This document shows positions 8,213 to 17,063 of a stretch of DNA of 64,000 bases, piece after piece. The notes under the pieces were generated by a model, which did not search any database, had not been told where the DNA came from, and was given only the letters and a program-made list of their open reading frames with translations. The position numbers were made by a program, and so were the translations under genes. Numbering within the stretch: position 1 is the first letter of the stretch; each line of letters starts with the position of its first letter. The stretch comes from UBA7960 sp964624065 (lineage in GTDB: Bacteria; Bacteroidota; Bacteroidia; Bacteroidales; UBA7960): contig CAZUWF010000005.1 of assembly GCA_964624065.1 (NCBI GenBank), forward strand, positions 1 to 64,000, in the 5' to 3' direction.

Positions 8213-9052
8213 ATGAGGCTAATTTCAATAATTCCAGAATACTTCAAGATGGATGGCGGGGCTTGTTTTGGTGTGGTACCAAAAACCATATGGCGAAGTA
8301 CAATTCCCACCGACCAGGACAATTTGATTAACCTGGCATCGCGCTGCATTTTGGCCGATACCGGCGATAAGTTAATACTTGTTGATACCGGAATGGGAAA
8401 CAAGCAAAGTGATAAATACTTCAGCTACTATCACCCATTTGGAAATTTTGGTTTGGAAAGTTCGCTAAAGGCGGCAGGTTACGAGCCAAACCAAGTTACC
8501 GACGTCATTTTCACCCACCTACACTTCGACCACGCAGGAGGTGCAATACGCAATGGCAAAGACCCGGAAACCTTTGAAGCGGTTTTCCCAAATGCCACAC
8601 ATTATGTCACCAAGACCCAGTGGGATTGGGCAATGGACCCAAACCCTCGCGAAAAGGCTTCTTACTTCCTTGAAAACTACTTACCCTTATTCGAAAACGG
8701 GCAGTTGCAATTCATCCACAAAGAGGGTGAGTTTTGCCACGGCGTAACTCTTGAAATTAAAAATGGGCATACACGAGGGCTCCTGATTCCGATTTTTGAT
8801 TACCAAGGGAGAAAAGTCGTTTTTACCACCGACTTCATCCCGTTCGCCCAACACCTTCACCTGCCATACGTGGCCGCTTTTGACATTGACCCCTTGACCG
8901 CAATGGAAGAAAAAAAAGAATTTTTGAATAGGGCTTATGAAAATGATTGGGTTTTGTGCTTCCAACACGATTATTACCACGAGTGCTGCTCCCTGCTCTC
9001 AACCCAGCGTGGAATAAGGCAAGACCAGATGTTTAAACTCTCGGATTTGTAA
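8213..9052 (+). CDS. MBL-fold metallo-hydrolase (AHL-lactonase-like branch)
   Basis: A 279-residue metallo-beta-lactamase-fold protein. The dinuclear zinc motif THLHFDHAGG sits near residue 105, a second histidine lies in GHTRG near 190, and an aspartate follows in TTDFIP. It is closest in layout to the lactonase/parathion-hydrolase-like MBL group, with the early segment DTGMGNK. The substrate is unknown and a quorum-quenching role should not be assumed. It is a single gene with its own promoter element. Confidence 0.82.
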   Translation: MRLISIIPEYFKMDGGACFGVVPKTIWRSTIPTDQDNLINLASRCILADTGDKLILVDTGMGNKQSDKYFSYYHPFGNFGLESSLKAAGYEPNQVTDVIFTHLHFDHAGGAIRNGKDPETFEAVFPNATHYVTKTQWDWAMDPNPREKASYFLENYLPLFENGQLQFIHKEGEFCHGVTLEIKNGHTRGLLIPIFDYQGRKVVFTTDFIPFAQHLHLPYVAAFDIDPLTAMEEKKEFLNRAYENDWVLCFQHDYYHECCSLLSTQRGIRQDQMFKLSDL

Positions 9053-9111
9053 TTCAAAATAGAGTTTTTCAAAAAAATGAAAACCACTTGGTTATGAATT
9101 GAAAAAATGTC

Positions 9112-9119
9112 TATCTTTG
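9112..9119 (+). promoter_or_regulatory. Bacteroidota -7 promoter element for rplS
   Basis: TATCTTTG matches TAnnTTTG, with a TTG at 9088-9090 leaving a 21-bp spacer. It lies 45 bp upstream of the rplS ATG. Confidence 0.55.
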
Positions 9120-9163
9120 CACTCCTTTTTCAGAGAACATAAAAAACCAAAAATATTGTAGCA

Positions 9164-9520
9164 ATGGGTCAGATGGAAACCATGAAGTTCGTGCAAGACA
9201 AACTGATTGCCAAAAGCGAGCTTCCAGCATTCAAAGCCGGTGACAACGTTACCGTGCACGTGAAAATTAAAGAAGGAAACAAAGAGCGCATTCAGCCTTT
9301 CCAAGGAGTTGTTATTCAACGCAGGGGAGCCGTAGCAACCGAAACCTTCACCGTAAGGAAGATTTCTGGAAATATTGGTGTTGAAAGGATTTTTCCGGTA
9401 AACTCACCTTCTATCGACAAGGTAGTCTTGAACCGCCGCGGAGCAGTTCGTCGCGCGCGTATCTTCTTCCTCCGCGAACTCCGTGGAAAGAAGGCCAGGA
9501 TCAGGGAAAAAAGGATGTAA
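9164..9520 (+). CDS. rplS: 50S ribosomal protein L19
   Basis: A 118-residue basic protein, standard length for bL19, which sits at the 30S-50S interface. Diagnostic segments are PAFKAGDNVTVHVKIKEG, RIQPFQGVVIQRRG, ETFTVRKIS, GVERIFPVNSP and the C-terminal RGAVRRARIFFLRELRGKKA. It stands alone here; the rpsP-rimM-trmD genes that accompany it in many bacteria are absent. A promoter element precedes it and an intrinsic terminator follows. Confidence 0.97.
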   Translation: MGQMETMKFVQDKLIAKSELPAFKAGDNVTVHVKIKEGNKERIQPFQGVVIQRRGAVATETFTVRKISGNIGVERIFPVNSPSIDKVVLNRRGAVRRARIFFLRELRGKKARIREKRM

Positions 9521-9550
9521 GCTTTTTCATAGTTTGTTTATACATTGCAA

Positions 9551-9587
9551 GACCTTTCAATTTTGGAGGGTCTTTTTATTTATTTTT
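9551..9587 (+). terminator. Rho-independent terminator of rplS
   Basis: GACCTTTC (9551-9558) pairs with GGAGGGTC (9565-9572) over a 6-nt AATTTT loop, with G-U pairs. A T-rich tract follows immediately at 9573-9587. Confidence 0.75.
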
Positions 9588-9775
9588 TGTCTGGGGGTAG
9601 GGGTTAAGGTGAAACCAATTTGATATTTGCGAATCATAATTTACGAAAGATTTGGAATAAATCACTCCATAAGCGATAAGCATATTTATGGTAAAGGGAA
9701 TTCCGTTCCTGAAACATCTGATGACGCGGCAATAGGTTTCTAAAATCCGAACCTTAAGGTTTCAAAATAATTAAA

Positions 9776-9783
9776 TACCTTTG
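9776..9783 (+). promoter_or_regulatory. Bacteroidota -7 promoter element for ftcD
   Basis: TACCTTTG is an exact TAnnTTTG match 50 bp upstream of the ftcD ATG. No good -33 TTG was seen. Confidence 0.45.
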
Positions 9784-9833
9784 AAGGTATATTTTTCAAT
9801 CCAATCATCTACGAAATAAAACCAATTTTTATT

Positions 9834-11522
9834 ATGAAGAAACTTATCGAATGTGTTCCCAATTTCAGCGAAGGGAAAGATATGGGGCTTATCCAAAAGA
9901 TAACCAACGAAATAGAGGCTGTTGACGGGGTGAAGTTGCTCGATGTTGACCCAGGCAAGGCTACAAACCGAACCGTTGTAACCTTTGTTGGATCCCCCGA
10001 AGAGGTTATTGAGGCTGCTTTCAGGGCTGTGAAAAAGGCATCGGAACTCATTGATATGAGCAAGCACAAAGGCGAACACCCGCGTATGGGTGCCACCGAT
10101 GTTTGCCCCCTGGTACCCGTGGCAAACATAACCATGGACGAGGTGGTTGAATACGCCCGAAAACTGGCAAAACGCATTGGCGAGGAGTTAATGATTCCGG
10201 TATATTGTTACGAGAATGCAGCCTTTACACCCGAACGAAAGAACCTTGCTAATTGCCGCAGCGGTGAGTACGAAGGGTTGCCCAAAAAGGTTTCGGACCC
10301 CAAGTGGAAGCCCGATTTTGGCCCCGCTGAGTTCAACCCGAAAGCAGGGGCAACGGCAGTGGGAGCCCGCGACTTCTTGGTGGCTTACAACATTAACCTC
10401 AACACCACCTCAACACGTAGGGCAAATGCCATTGCCTTCGACGTGCGTGAGCGCGGAAGAGTTATGAGGGAAGGTGATCTGGTTACGGGCAAAATAGTTA
10501 AAGACCAAAACGGTGAACCCGTGCACATTCCCGGGTCTTTGAAAGCCGTAAAGGCAATTGGCTGGTTCATCGAAGAATACGGTATTGCCCAAATATCCAT
10601 GAACCTCACCAATATTAGCATTACTTCCATTCATCAAGCCTATGACGAGGTTTGGAAAAAGGCCGATGAGCGTGGAGTGCGAGTTACTGGCTCAGAGTTG
10701 GTTGGACTTGTACCAAAAAAAGCCTTGATTGACGCCGGGAAATATTTCCTGAGGAAGCAGCAGCGAAGCGTGGGTGTGGCGGAAGAAGAAATCATAAAAA
10801 TTGCCGTTAAATCATTGGGCTTAGACGACCTCAAACCTTTCAACCCTAAAGAAAAAATCATTGAATACCTCTTGGAGGGAGATAAAGGCAAGAAGCTGGT
10901 TGATATGACCTTGCCCGACTTTGCCAACGAAACCGCCAGCGAATCGGTGGCACCTGGGGGTGGCTCTGTGTCGGCCTATGTTGGTGCCTTGGGTGTTTCG
11001 CTTGGCACAATGGTTGCAAACCTTTCATCGCACAAGCGCGGCTGGGACCACCACTGGGAAGAGTTTGGCAACTGGGCCGAACAAGGACAGGCTATAAAGG
11101 ACGAACTGGTTTTTCTAGTTGACGAAGACACCAACGCTTTTAACAAGATCATGGCTGCTTTCGGACTTCCAAAAGGTACCGATACCGAAAAACTGGCCCG
11201 CAAAATTGCCATACAGGAGGCAACCAAGTATGCAATTGAAATCCCGTTCAGGGTTATGAAAACCTCTTTCAAGGCATTTGAAGTTATTGAAGAAATGGTA
11301 AAAAATGGCAACCCTACTTCAGTTACCGATGCCGGGGTGGGGGCACTTTGTGTTAGATCGGCTGTTATTGGTGCCTTCCTTAACGTTAAAGTTAACACGA
11401 ATGACTTGGATGACAAGCAATTTGTTGACGAAATACTTACCAGGGCGCAAGGCATTGTTGAGCTGGCTCGTAAAAAGGAGGAGGAAATTCTCAAACTCGT
11501 TGATGAAAAACTTAAACAATAG
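9834..11522 (+). CDS. ftcD: Bifunctional glutamate formimidoyltransferase / formimidoyl-THF cyclodeaminase
   Basis: A 562-residue fusion enzyme of histidine degradation. The transferase half (1 to about 330) moves the formimino group from N-formimino-glutamate to tetrahydrofolate. The cyclodeaminase half (about 345-562) then yields methenyl-THF and ammonia. The catalytic histidine equivalent to H82 of the mammalian enzyme is at residue 82 in GEHPRMGATDV. The cyclodeaminase domain opens with DFANETASESVAPGGGSVSA. The fused form is the usual one in Bacteroidota. The other hut genes (hutH, hutU, hutI) are not in the window. The acyl-CoA ligase follows after 10 bp and is probably co-transcribed. 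Confidence 0.95.
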   Translation: MKKLIECVPNFSEGKDMGLIQKITNEIEAVDGVKLLDVDPGKATNRTVVTFVGSPEEVIEAAFRAVKKASELIDMSKHKGEHPRMGATDVCPLVPVANITMDEVVEYARKLAKRIGEELMIPVYCYENAAFTPERKNLANCRSGEYEGLPKKVSDPKWKPDFGPAEFNPKAGATAVGARDFLVAYNINLNTTSTRRANAIAFDVRERGRVMREGDLVTGKIVKDQNGEPVHIPGSLKAVKAIGWFIEEYGIAQISMNLTNISITSIHQAYDEVWKKADERGVRVTGSELVGLVPKKALIDAGKYFLRKQQRSVGVAEEEIIKIAVKSLGLDDLKPFNPKEKIIEYLLEGDKGKKLVDMTLPDFANETASESVAPGGGSVSAYVGALGVSLGTMVANLSSHKRGWDHHWEEFGNWAEQGQAIKDELVFLVDEDTNAFNKIMAAFGLPKGTDTEKLARKIAIQEATKYAIEIPFRVMKTSFKAFEVIEEMVKNGNPTSVTDAGVGALCVRSAVIGAFLNVKVNTNDLDDKQFVDEILTRAQGIVELARKKEEEILKLVDEKLKQ

Positions 11523-11532
11523 ACACCTGGAT

Positions 11533-13470
11533 ATGGAAAACACACCAAAAAACCTCATTGAATTTTTCGAACGCAGTGTAGAAAAATATCCCAACAACGT
11601 TTTGCTTTGGGAAAAAAAGGAGAAGTACCAAGGCCTTACATACAAGGAAAGTCACACTAGGGTAACACTACTGGCAGGTGGGTTTCTGTCATTGGGACTG
11701 GAAAAGAACGACCGGGTTGCCTTGATTTCTGAAGGTCGAAACGATTGGTTGCTGTCGGAATTGGCGCTTTTGTTCTGCAACGCAATGAGCGTGCCGCTTT
11801 CGGTAAAGCTTGACGAACCCCAAGACCTAATCTTCCGCTTGAACCACTCCGGTTGCAAGGGAGTAATAGTATCTGGAAACCACAAGCACAAAATTTTCAA
11901 CGTTTTAGACAAACTTCCATCTGTTGAGTTCCTAGTTTTGCTCGACCTGCCCGAAGCCGGTGAAATACCATCCGACCAGAAGGTTAAGGTGATTGATATT
12001 GAGGAACTGGTAAATGAAGGCAGGAAGTTCTTGACCACAGGTGCGCACAAGCTGGATGAAATAAAAGGTATGGTACAACCCCACGACACCGCAAACATTT
12101 GCTACACCTCAGGAACCACAGCCGACCCCAAGGGTATTATGCTGACTCATGAAAACTACATTGCCAACACCATGCAGGGCTCCGAAATATTTGAAGTGCC
12201 CTCCAATTATACCAGCTTGCACATCTTGCCATGGGACCACAGTTTTGCTCATACCGTGGGGCTTTATGCTCTAATACTAAATGGTGCAAGCATTGCCTCG
12301 CTCAAAACTGGCAAGACCCTTAACGAAACTCTTCGTAACATCCCCATTTGCATTAGGGAGGTTCAGCCACATTTTTTGTTGAGTGTTCCGGCCCTTGCCA
12401 AAAACTTCAGGGGCAATATTGAAAAGGGTGTAAGAGACAAGGGGAAAATTGCATGGGCATTGTTTAGCGCGGGTGTGAGGGCAGGTTACCTTTACAACAA
12501 GGAAGGACACAACAAAGGCCGGGGCCTTTCACTTTTGGTGCTGCCATTCTACAAGCTTATCGACAAAATTCTTTTCAGCAAAATAAGGCAAAATTTTGGA
12601 GGAAGGCTCAAATTTTTCGTTGGCGGTGGTGCTCTCCTCGACATTGACCTCCAAAGGTTCTTCTATGCAATTGGCATGCCGATGTATCAAGGATATGGTC
12701 TTACCGAGGCTTCTCCCGTTATTTCGTCCAATACTCCCGAAGTGCATAAGCTTGGCTCATCGGGAAAACCAATTCCTTTTATGGATATCAAAATATGCGA
12801 TGATGCTGGAAACGAGGTGCCTAAGGGTGCCCAAGGGGAAATAGTAATCAAGGGAAAAAACGTTATGGCTGGTTACTGGAACAACGAAACAGCCACCAGA
12901 GAAACAATAAAGAACGGTTGGCTTTTTACTGGTGATCTAGGCTACATCGACCGTGATGGTTACCTGTATGTATTGGGTCGAAGCAAGAGCCTCCTAATCA
13001 GCAGCGATGGCGAGAAATACAGCCCCGAAGGCATAGAAGAAGCAATGGTTGAAAGTGTTTCGTTGATTGACCAGGCCTTCCTGTACAACAACCAAAATGC
13101 CTACACCACGGGTCTGGTAGTTTTGAACAAGACAAAGGTCAAGGCTTTGGTTGAAAAATCAAGGATTGACACCTCCACAGTTGAAGGTAAGGCAGAGGCC
13201 TTGAAAAAAATCCGGCAGGAAATGGGACGGTTCATATCCGGAACCAGCCAGTCAGATCAATTTCCGCCAAGGTGGCTGCCAACGGCATTGCTTTTCCTGG
13301 ACGAACCATTCTCGGAGCAAAATAGAATGATAAACAGCACTATGAAAATGGTAAGGCCGGTAATCACCAAGCATTACCAGCAGGAAATAGACTTCTTGTA
13401 CACCCCCGAAGGCAAGAATATTGCCAATCGGTGGAATATGGAATTCATTTCCAGAGTAGTGGGTAAGTAA
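11533..13470 (+). CDS. AMP-dependent long-chain acyl-CoA synthetase
   Basis: A 645-residue ANL-superfamily adenylating enzyme. The P-loop YTSGTTADPKG is at 191-201, GYGLTEASPVIS near 385, and the hinge motif TGDLGYIDRDGYLYVLGR near 475. A lysine-bearing C-terminal domain follows. It activates a fatty acid to acyl-AMP and then acyl-CoA; chain length cannot be told from sequence. ATG at 11533 is chosen because the frame upstream runs inside ftcD. It starts 10 bp after ftcD, so it is probably in the same transcript, although the pathways are unrelated. A strong GC hairpin follows the gene. Confidence 0.88.
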   Translation: MENTPKNLIEFFERSVEKYPNNVLLWEKKEKYQGLTYKESHTRVTLLAGGFLSLGLEKNDRVALISEGRNDWLLSELALLFCNAMSVPLSVKLDEPQDLIFRLNHSGCKGVIVSGNHKHKIFNVLDKLPSVEFLVLLDLPEAGEIPSDQKVKVIDIEELVNEGRKFLTTGAHKLDEIKGMVQPHDTANICYTSGTTADPKGIMLTHENYIANTMQGSEIFEVPSNYTSLHILPWDHSFAHTVGLYALILNGASIASLKTGKTLNETLRNIPICIREVQPHFLLSVPALAKNFRGNIEKGVRDKGKIAWALFSAGVRAGYLYNKEGHNKGRGLSLLVLPFYKLIDKILFSKIRQNFGGRLKFFVGGGALLDIDLQRFFYAIGMPMYQGYGLTEASPVISSNTPEVHKLGSSGKPIPFMDIKICDDAGNEVPKGAQGEIVIKGKNVMAGYWNNETATRETIKNGWLFTGDLGYIDRDGYLYVLGRSKSLLISSDGEKYSPEGIEEAMVESVSLIDQAFLYNNQNAYTTGLVVLNKTKVKALVEKSRIDTSTVEGKAEALKKIRQEMGRFISGTSQSDQFPPRWLPTALLFLDEPFSEQNRMINSTMKMVRPVITKHYQQEIDFLYTPEGKNIANRWNMEFISRVVGK

Positions 13471-13517
13471 TACATTAATCTCCAAAGTCCTTTAAGGTGA
13501 CTTTAGCCTTTCAAAAC

Positions 13518-13556
13518 CAACCCCCCGATCGCCCGAACGGGGGGTTGAAGAATTTT
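13518..13556 (+). terminator. Rho-independent-type terminator after the acyl-CoA ligase gene
   Basis: There is a perfect 10-bp inverted repeat: CAACCCCCCG (13518-13527) and CGGGGGGTTG (13538-13547) around a 10-nt loop. AAGAATTTT follows, so the T-tract is weak but the stem is very stable. Confidence 0.65.
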
Positions 13557-13558
13557 AT

Positions 13559-13566
13559 TAATTTTG
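13559..13566 (+). promoter_or_regulatory. Bacteroidota -7 promoter element for queA
   Basis: TAATTTTG matches TAnnTTTG, just after the terminator hairpin and 24 bp before the queA ATG. Confidence 0.45.
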
Positions 13567-13589
13567 CATCTTTGAAAAACGCACCAAAG

Positions 13590-14852
13590 ATGACCTCCAC
13601 AATACCAAATAACATACCACAACCAATTGCCGATCAGGCAATTGAAAACTTTTCATACGATTTGCCCAACGACCGGATTGCATGGCACCCTTTATCAGAA
13701 AGAGATTCATCCAAGCTACTGGTTTTCGACAATGGAATGATAACCGGCTCCCATTTCTGGAGGCTGCCAAAGTACTTGAAAAATGGTAGTTTAATCGTGT
13801 TCAACAACACGCGAGTGGTTCAAGCTAGGTTAGAATTTTTCAAAGGAACAGGGGCCAGGATCGAAATATTTTGCTTGAATCCAGAGTTGCCTACCTCCGA
13901 AATATCAACTGCGATGCAACAAAACAGCCCCGTGGTTTGGCGGTGTTTGATTGGCAACGCCAAAAAATGGAAACAAGGTGGATTATCAATCATAAACCCT
14001 GAAAATGGTTTTGAATTAAAAGCGAACACCCTTAGGCAGGAGGAAGGGGAATACTTGGTGGAGTTTAGCTGGAATAACAACAACCTTAACTTTGCCGATG
14101 TACTGGAGCTAGTTGGCAAGACCCCGCTTCCTCCTTACATTACCCGCCAAGCCGATGATTCTGACAAGGCCACCTACCAAACCGTTTACGCCAAAACCGA
14201 TGGCTCGGTGGCAGCACCAACCGCCGGGCTCCACTTTACCGAAAGGGTTTTTGAAGAATTAGAAAACCAAGGCATAAAGAAGGGCTTCGTAACCCTTCAT
14301 GTAGGGGCAGGAACTTTCAAACCCGTTACCGGCTCAAGTATAGGCCAGCACCAAATGCATGGCGAACAATTCGTGGTTAAAAAGGACTTCCTGGAATTGC
14401 TCCTAACCAGTTTGGGTAATGTGACAAGTGTAGGTACCACATCGATGCGCACATTGGAGAGCCTGTATTGGATCGGCGCAAGGCTACTAGCAGGGAAAAC
14501 CCTCGAAAACGGGTTGGCAAACATTGACCAGTGGGAACCCTACCAAGGTGAAACCAAAATTGAAACCAAGGATGCAATAAAAGCTATTATCGAATACCTC
14601 ACCAAACACAATTTGGATTCGGTGAGTGGCGAAACTTCGCTTATTATCGTTCCGGGCTACCATTTCAAGGTTGTTGATTTGCTAGTTACAAATTTTCACC
14701 AACCAAAAAGTACCCTCCTTTGCCTGGTGGCTGCCTTTGCCGGCCCACATTGGAAAAAAGCCTACGATTTTGCCTTGGAGAATGGTTACAGGTTTTTGAG
14801 CTACGGCGATAGTTGTTTGTTCATAAGGCAAAATGGCCACCAACCTTTTTAA
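13590..14852 (+). CDS. queA: S-adenosylmethionine:tRNA ribosyltransferase-isomerase
   Basis: A 420-residue enzyme that transfers the ribosyl moiety of SAM to preQ1-tRNA, giving epoxyqueuosine at the wobble position. Family motifs include DLPNDRIAWHPLSERDSSKL (QueA usually reads LP...IA..P...RD.S.L), IVFNNTRVVQARL, GKTPLPPYI, YQTVYAKTDGSVAAPTAGLH and LHVGAGTFKPV. It is longer than the E. coli enzyme (about 356), with an extended N-terminus and insert, as often in Bacteroidota. ATG at 13590 follows a promoter element; the longer frame from 13497 would run through the upstream terminator hairpin. Confidence 0.94.
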   Translation: MTSTIPNNIPQPIADQAIENFSYDLPNDRIAWHPLSERDSSKLLVFDNGMITGSHFWRLPKYLKNGSLIVFNNTRVVQARLEFFKGTGARIEIFCLNPELPTSEISTAMQQNSPVVWRCLIGNAKKWKQGGLSIINPENGFELKANTLRQEEGEYLVEFSWNNNNLNFADVLELVGKTPLPPYITRQADDSDKATYQTVYAKTDGSVAAPTAGLHFTERVFEELENQGIKKGFVTLHVGAGTFKPVTGSSIGQHQMHGEQFVVKKDFLELLLTSLGNVTSVGTTSMRTLESLYWIGARLLAGKTLENGLANIDQWEPYQGETKIETKDAIKAIIEYLTKHNLDSVSGETSLIIVPGYHFKVVDLLVTNFHQPKSTLLCLVAAFAGPHWKKAYDFALENGYRFLSYGDSCLFIRQNGHQPF

Positions 14853-14918
14853 CCATTTAACTGATTCACGAATTAGACCAACTGGTCGCAAACCTTTAAA
14901 ACATAGTCATTCGGATAT

Positions 14919-15647
14919 ATGGAAAAAAAAATAAATAAAGAAAAACCTGACATTTTCGGACTTGCAGCCCTTGACTATCTTGCAGGCATCAAGGAAGCAA
15001 AAATAATGGTCGAAATTAACATTGCCGGAACCGAATCCTTGCCTGTTAGTTACCTTTTCAGGACCTACAGTTCGATGCCAACGCTAGAAAAAAAAGCTTT
15101 GGATTTGTGCAAGGGAAAAATCTTGGACGTGGGGGCTGGAACCGGTTCACACGCCCTTTGGCTGCAGAAAAAGGGATTCGAGGTGCACGCGATAGACCAA
15201 TCGGAAGTAATGGCAGGCATTATGCACAAAAAAGGTGTAAAAAACGTACACAACCGCGACTTTACAAAACATACCCAAAATGGGTTCGACACAATTTTGC
15301 TTTTAATGAATGGGGTAGGCCTTGCAGGAACAATGAAAAATCTAAAACCTTTTCTCAGTCACGCAAAAAGCCTTTTGAATCCCGGAGGGCAGGTTTTATT
15401 GGAATCTACCAACATCCTTTATGTTTACCAATATGAAGATGGTAGTTACAGAGTTCCATTTAGTGACAAATACTATGGCGAGGTTGAAATGGTGGCAAAA
15501 TATAATGACCTTTCATCGCAACCTTTCAAGTGGTTGTACGTTGACTATGATACATTGACTTTTGAGACAAAAAAAATTGGGTTTGACACCAAACTAATTA
15601 CAATGGGCAGAAACCACAACTACCTTGCCAGCCTAACATACAATTAA
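14919..15647 (+). CDS. Class I SAM-dependent methyltransferase
   Basis: A 242-residue protein with a Rossmann methyltransferase fold. Motif I is KILDVGAGTGSHALWLQKKG (near 67-86), followed by the acidic AIDQSEVM and the post-motif LLNPGGQVLLES. The first 55 residues are a separate helical lead. The substrate is not recognisable. It is followed after 4 bp by mnmD on the same strand, so a tRNA or translation-related substrate is possible but unproven. Confidence 0.75.
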   Translation: MEKKINKEKPDIFGLAALDYLAGIKEAKIMVEINIAGTESLPVSYLFRTYSSMPTLEKKALDLCKGKILDVGAGTGSHALWLQKKGFEVHAIDQSEVMAGIMHKKGVKNVHNRDFTKHTQNGFDTILLLMNGVGLAGTMKNLKPFLSHAKSLLNPGGQVLLESTNILYVYQYEDGSYRVPFSDKYYGEVEMVAKYNDLSSQPFKWLYVDYDTLTFETKKIGFDTKLITMGRNHNYLASLTYN

Positions 15648-15651
15648 GATT

Positions 15652-16335
15652 ATGCGATACGAACGAAAGATTGTTACCACAGAAGATGGCTCTCACACCT
15701 TTAAATTGCTGGGGTGCAACGAACAGTACCATTCGTTATTTGGTGCGGTCCAAGAGAGTCTTCACGTATTTGTAAACCAGGGCTTTAGGCATATTTTGGG
15801 AAATAACTCCACCATTAACATCCTTGAAATTGGTTTGGGCACCGGGCTTAACGCATTCCTTACAGCCGTTGAAGCCAAGGATAATGCGGTGGTTTGCAAT
15901 TACCATGCATTAGAACCTTACCCAATTTCCAGCGAAGAGTACATTTTGCTAAACTACCCGCTTATGGTTGCCGACGGCAATTATGATGGAATTTTCGCAA
16001 AGATTCATCAACTACCGTTTGGTAAGGAAGCCACCCTTTCCCCATCCTTCATTTTTCGTAAGGAAGAACAAACCCTTCAGGGAGCCGAACTTGTAGAAAA
16101 TTATTATGATGTGATCTATTTTGACGCCTTTGGACCAGACACCCAGCCCGAAATGTGGTGTCAGGAGGTTTTCGAGAAGGTTTTCAAAACGATGAAACCC
16201 GGGGGAGTGCTCGTAACATATTGTGCCAAGGGCCAGGTGAGACGCAATATGAAGGAAGCCGGCTTTGAGATTGAAAAAGTTTCAGGATCATCAGGTAAAA
16301 GGGAAATGATAAGAGCAATTAAGCCCAACAACTAA
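15652..16335 (+). CDS. mnmD: tRNA 5-(aminomethyl)-2-thiouridine-34 methyltransferase (stand-alone MnmD)
   Basis: A 227-residue DUF752-family methyltransferase equivalent to the MnmC2 half of E. coli MnmC, without the FAD oxidase domain. It methylates nm5s2U34 to mnm5s2U34 in tRNA. Motifs are TEDGSHTF, YHSLFGAVQES, the SAM-binding NILEIGLGTGLNAFLT and YFDAFGPDTQPEMW, then KPGGVLVTYCAKGQVRR. All are MnmD signatures. It sits between the methyltransferase (4-bp gap) and the Nudix gene (6-bp gap) and is probably in one transcript with them. Confidence 0.88.
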   Translation: MRYERKIVTTEDGSHTFKLLGCNEQYHSLFGAVQESLHVFVNQGFRHILGNNSTINILEIGLGTGLNAFLTAVEAKDNAVVCNYHALEPYPISSEEYILLNYPLMVADGNYDGIFAKIHQLPFGKEATLSPSFIFRKEEQTLQGAELVENYYDVIYFDAFGPDTQPEMWCQEVFEKVFKTMKPGGVLVTYCAKGQVRRNMKEAGFEIEKVSGSSGKREMIRAIKPNN

Positions 16336-16341
16336 AAGCCG

Positions 16342-16809
16342 ATGAGTGGCCCGCACAATTTTGTTATTAGAGTTTACGGAGTGGCAATTCACGAAAACAA
16401 GGTTTTGGTGGTTGACGAGTACTGGTTCGACACTTACATGACAAAGTTTCCCGGAGGGGGATTGGAATTTGGCGAGGGAACCATAGAATGCCTAAAGCGA
16501 GAATGCAGTGAGGAGCTAGGACAAGAAGTTGAAGTTTTGCACCACCTATATACCACCGACTATTTCCAACCCACGGTTTTCATCCCCAACAAACAGCTGG
16601 TTAGCATATACTACATCATACGCCTGTCGGATATTAATAACCTGAAAACCACCCATCTCAAGAATGATTTCGAACCCAAGGAAGGAAATATGGCCTTCAG
16701 GTGGATTGAAATAAATAAATTAACTCCTGCTGAGCTTTCCTTTCCGGTTGATAAGAAAGTGGCAGAGATGATCGCCACCAAGCCTTTGAAATCGAAGAAA
16801 AATCTATAA
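16342..16809 (+). CDS. Nudix hydrolase
   Basis: A 155-residue protein with a complete Nudix box, GGGLEFGEGTIECLKRECSE followed by ELGQEV (near residues 35-60; pattern Gx5Ex7REUxEExGU). It should hydrolyse a nucleoside diphosphate linked to another moiety; the substrate is not predictable. It is the last gene of the queA-side cluster and is convergent with the two tRNA genes. Confidence 0.85.
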   Translation: MSGPHNFVIRVYGVAIHENKVLVVDEYWFDTYMTKFPGGGLEFGEGTIECLKRECSEELGQEVEVLHHLYTTDYFQPTVFIPNKQLVSIYYIIRLSDINNLKTTHLKNDFEPKEGNMAFRWIEINKLTPAELSFPVDKKVAEMIATKPLKSKKNL

Positions 16810-16857
16810 ATTTAGCTACAAATTTAAAAAGCTTCCTTGCGGTAGTTTTACAGAATA

Positions 16858-16933
16858 TGGAGCGGAAAACGGGGCTCGAACCCGCGACCCCGACCTTGGG
16901 AAGGTCGTGCTCTACCAACTGAGCTATTTCCGC
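16858..16933 (-). tRNA. tRNA-Gly (anticodon CCC)
   Basis: A 76-nt cloverleaf on the minus strand. The acceptor GCGGAAA/TTTCCGC, D-arm GCTC/GAGC, anticodon stem CGACC/GGTCG with loop TTCCCAA, and T-stem GCGGG/CCCGT all pair. The discriminator is U and the CCA end is encoded. It reads GGG codons. Confidence 0.93.
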
Positions 16934-16944
16934 GTCAAGGAAAG

Positions 16945-17019
16945 TGGGACGTGGCAGGATCGAACTGCCGACCTCGTGCCTGTCAAGCACGCACTCTAAA
17001 CCAACTGAGCTAACGTCCC
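16945..17019 (-). tRNA. tRNA-Val (anticodon GAC)
   Basis: A 75-nt cloverleaf on the minus strand. The acceptor is GGGACGT/ACGTCCC, the anticodon stem CGTGC/GCACG with loop TTGACAG, and the T-stem GGCAG/CTGCC. The discriminator A is followed by CTT, so CCA must be added by tRNA nucleotidyltransferase, unlike the neighbouring tRNA-Gly. Eleven bases separate the two genes, which share one transcript. Confidence 0.92.
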
Positions 17020-17035
17020 CCGTTTTTTATGGTTG

Positions 17036-17043
17036 CAAAAATA
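17036..17043 (-). promoter_or_regulatory. Bacteroidota -7 promoter element for the tRNA pair
   Basis: TATTTTTG on the minus strand (TAnnTTTG), 17 bp before the mature 5' end of tRNA-Val. Confidence 0.4.
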
Positions 17044-17063
17044 CAATAATCCTTCGATTAAAA

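Larger units (their letters stand above)
9521..9833. other. Intergenic region between rplS and ftcD
   Basis: It contains the rplS terminator (9551-9587) and the ftcD promoter element (9776-9783). No coding frame is supported in between. Confidence 0.6.
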
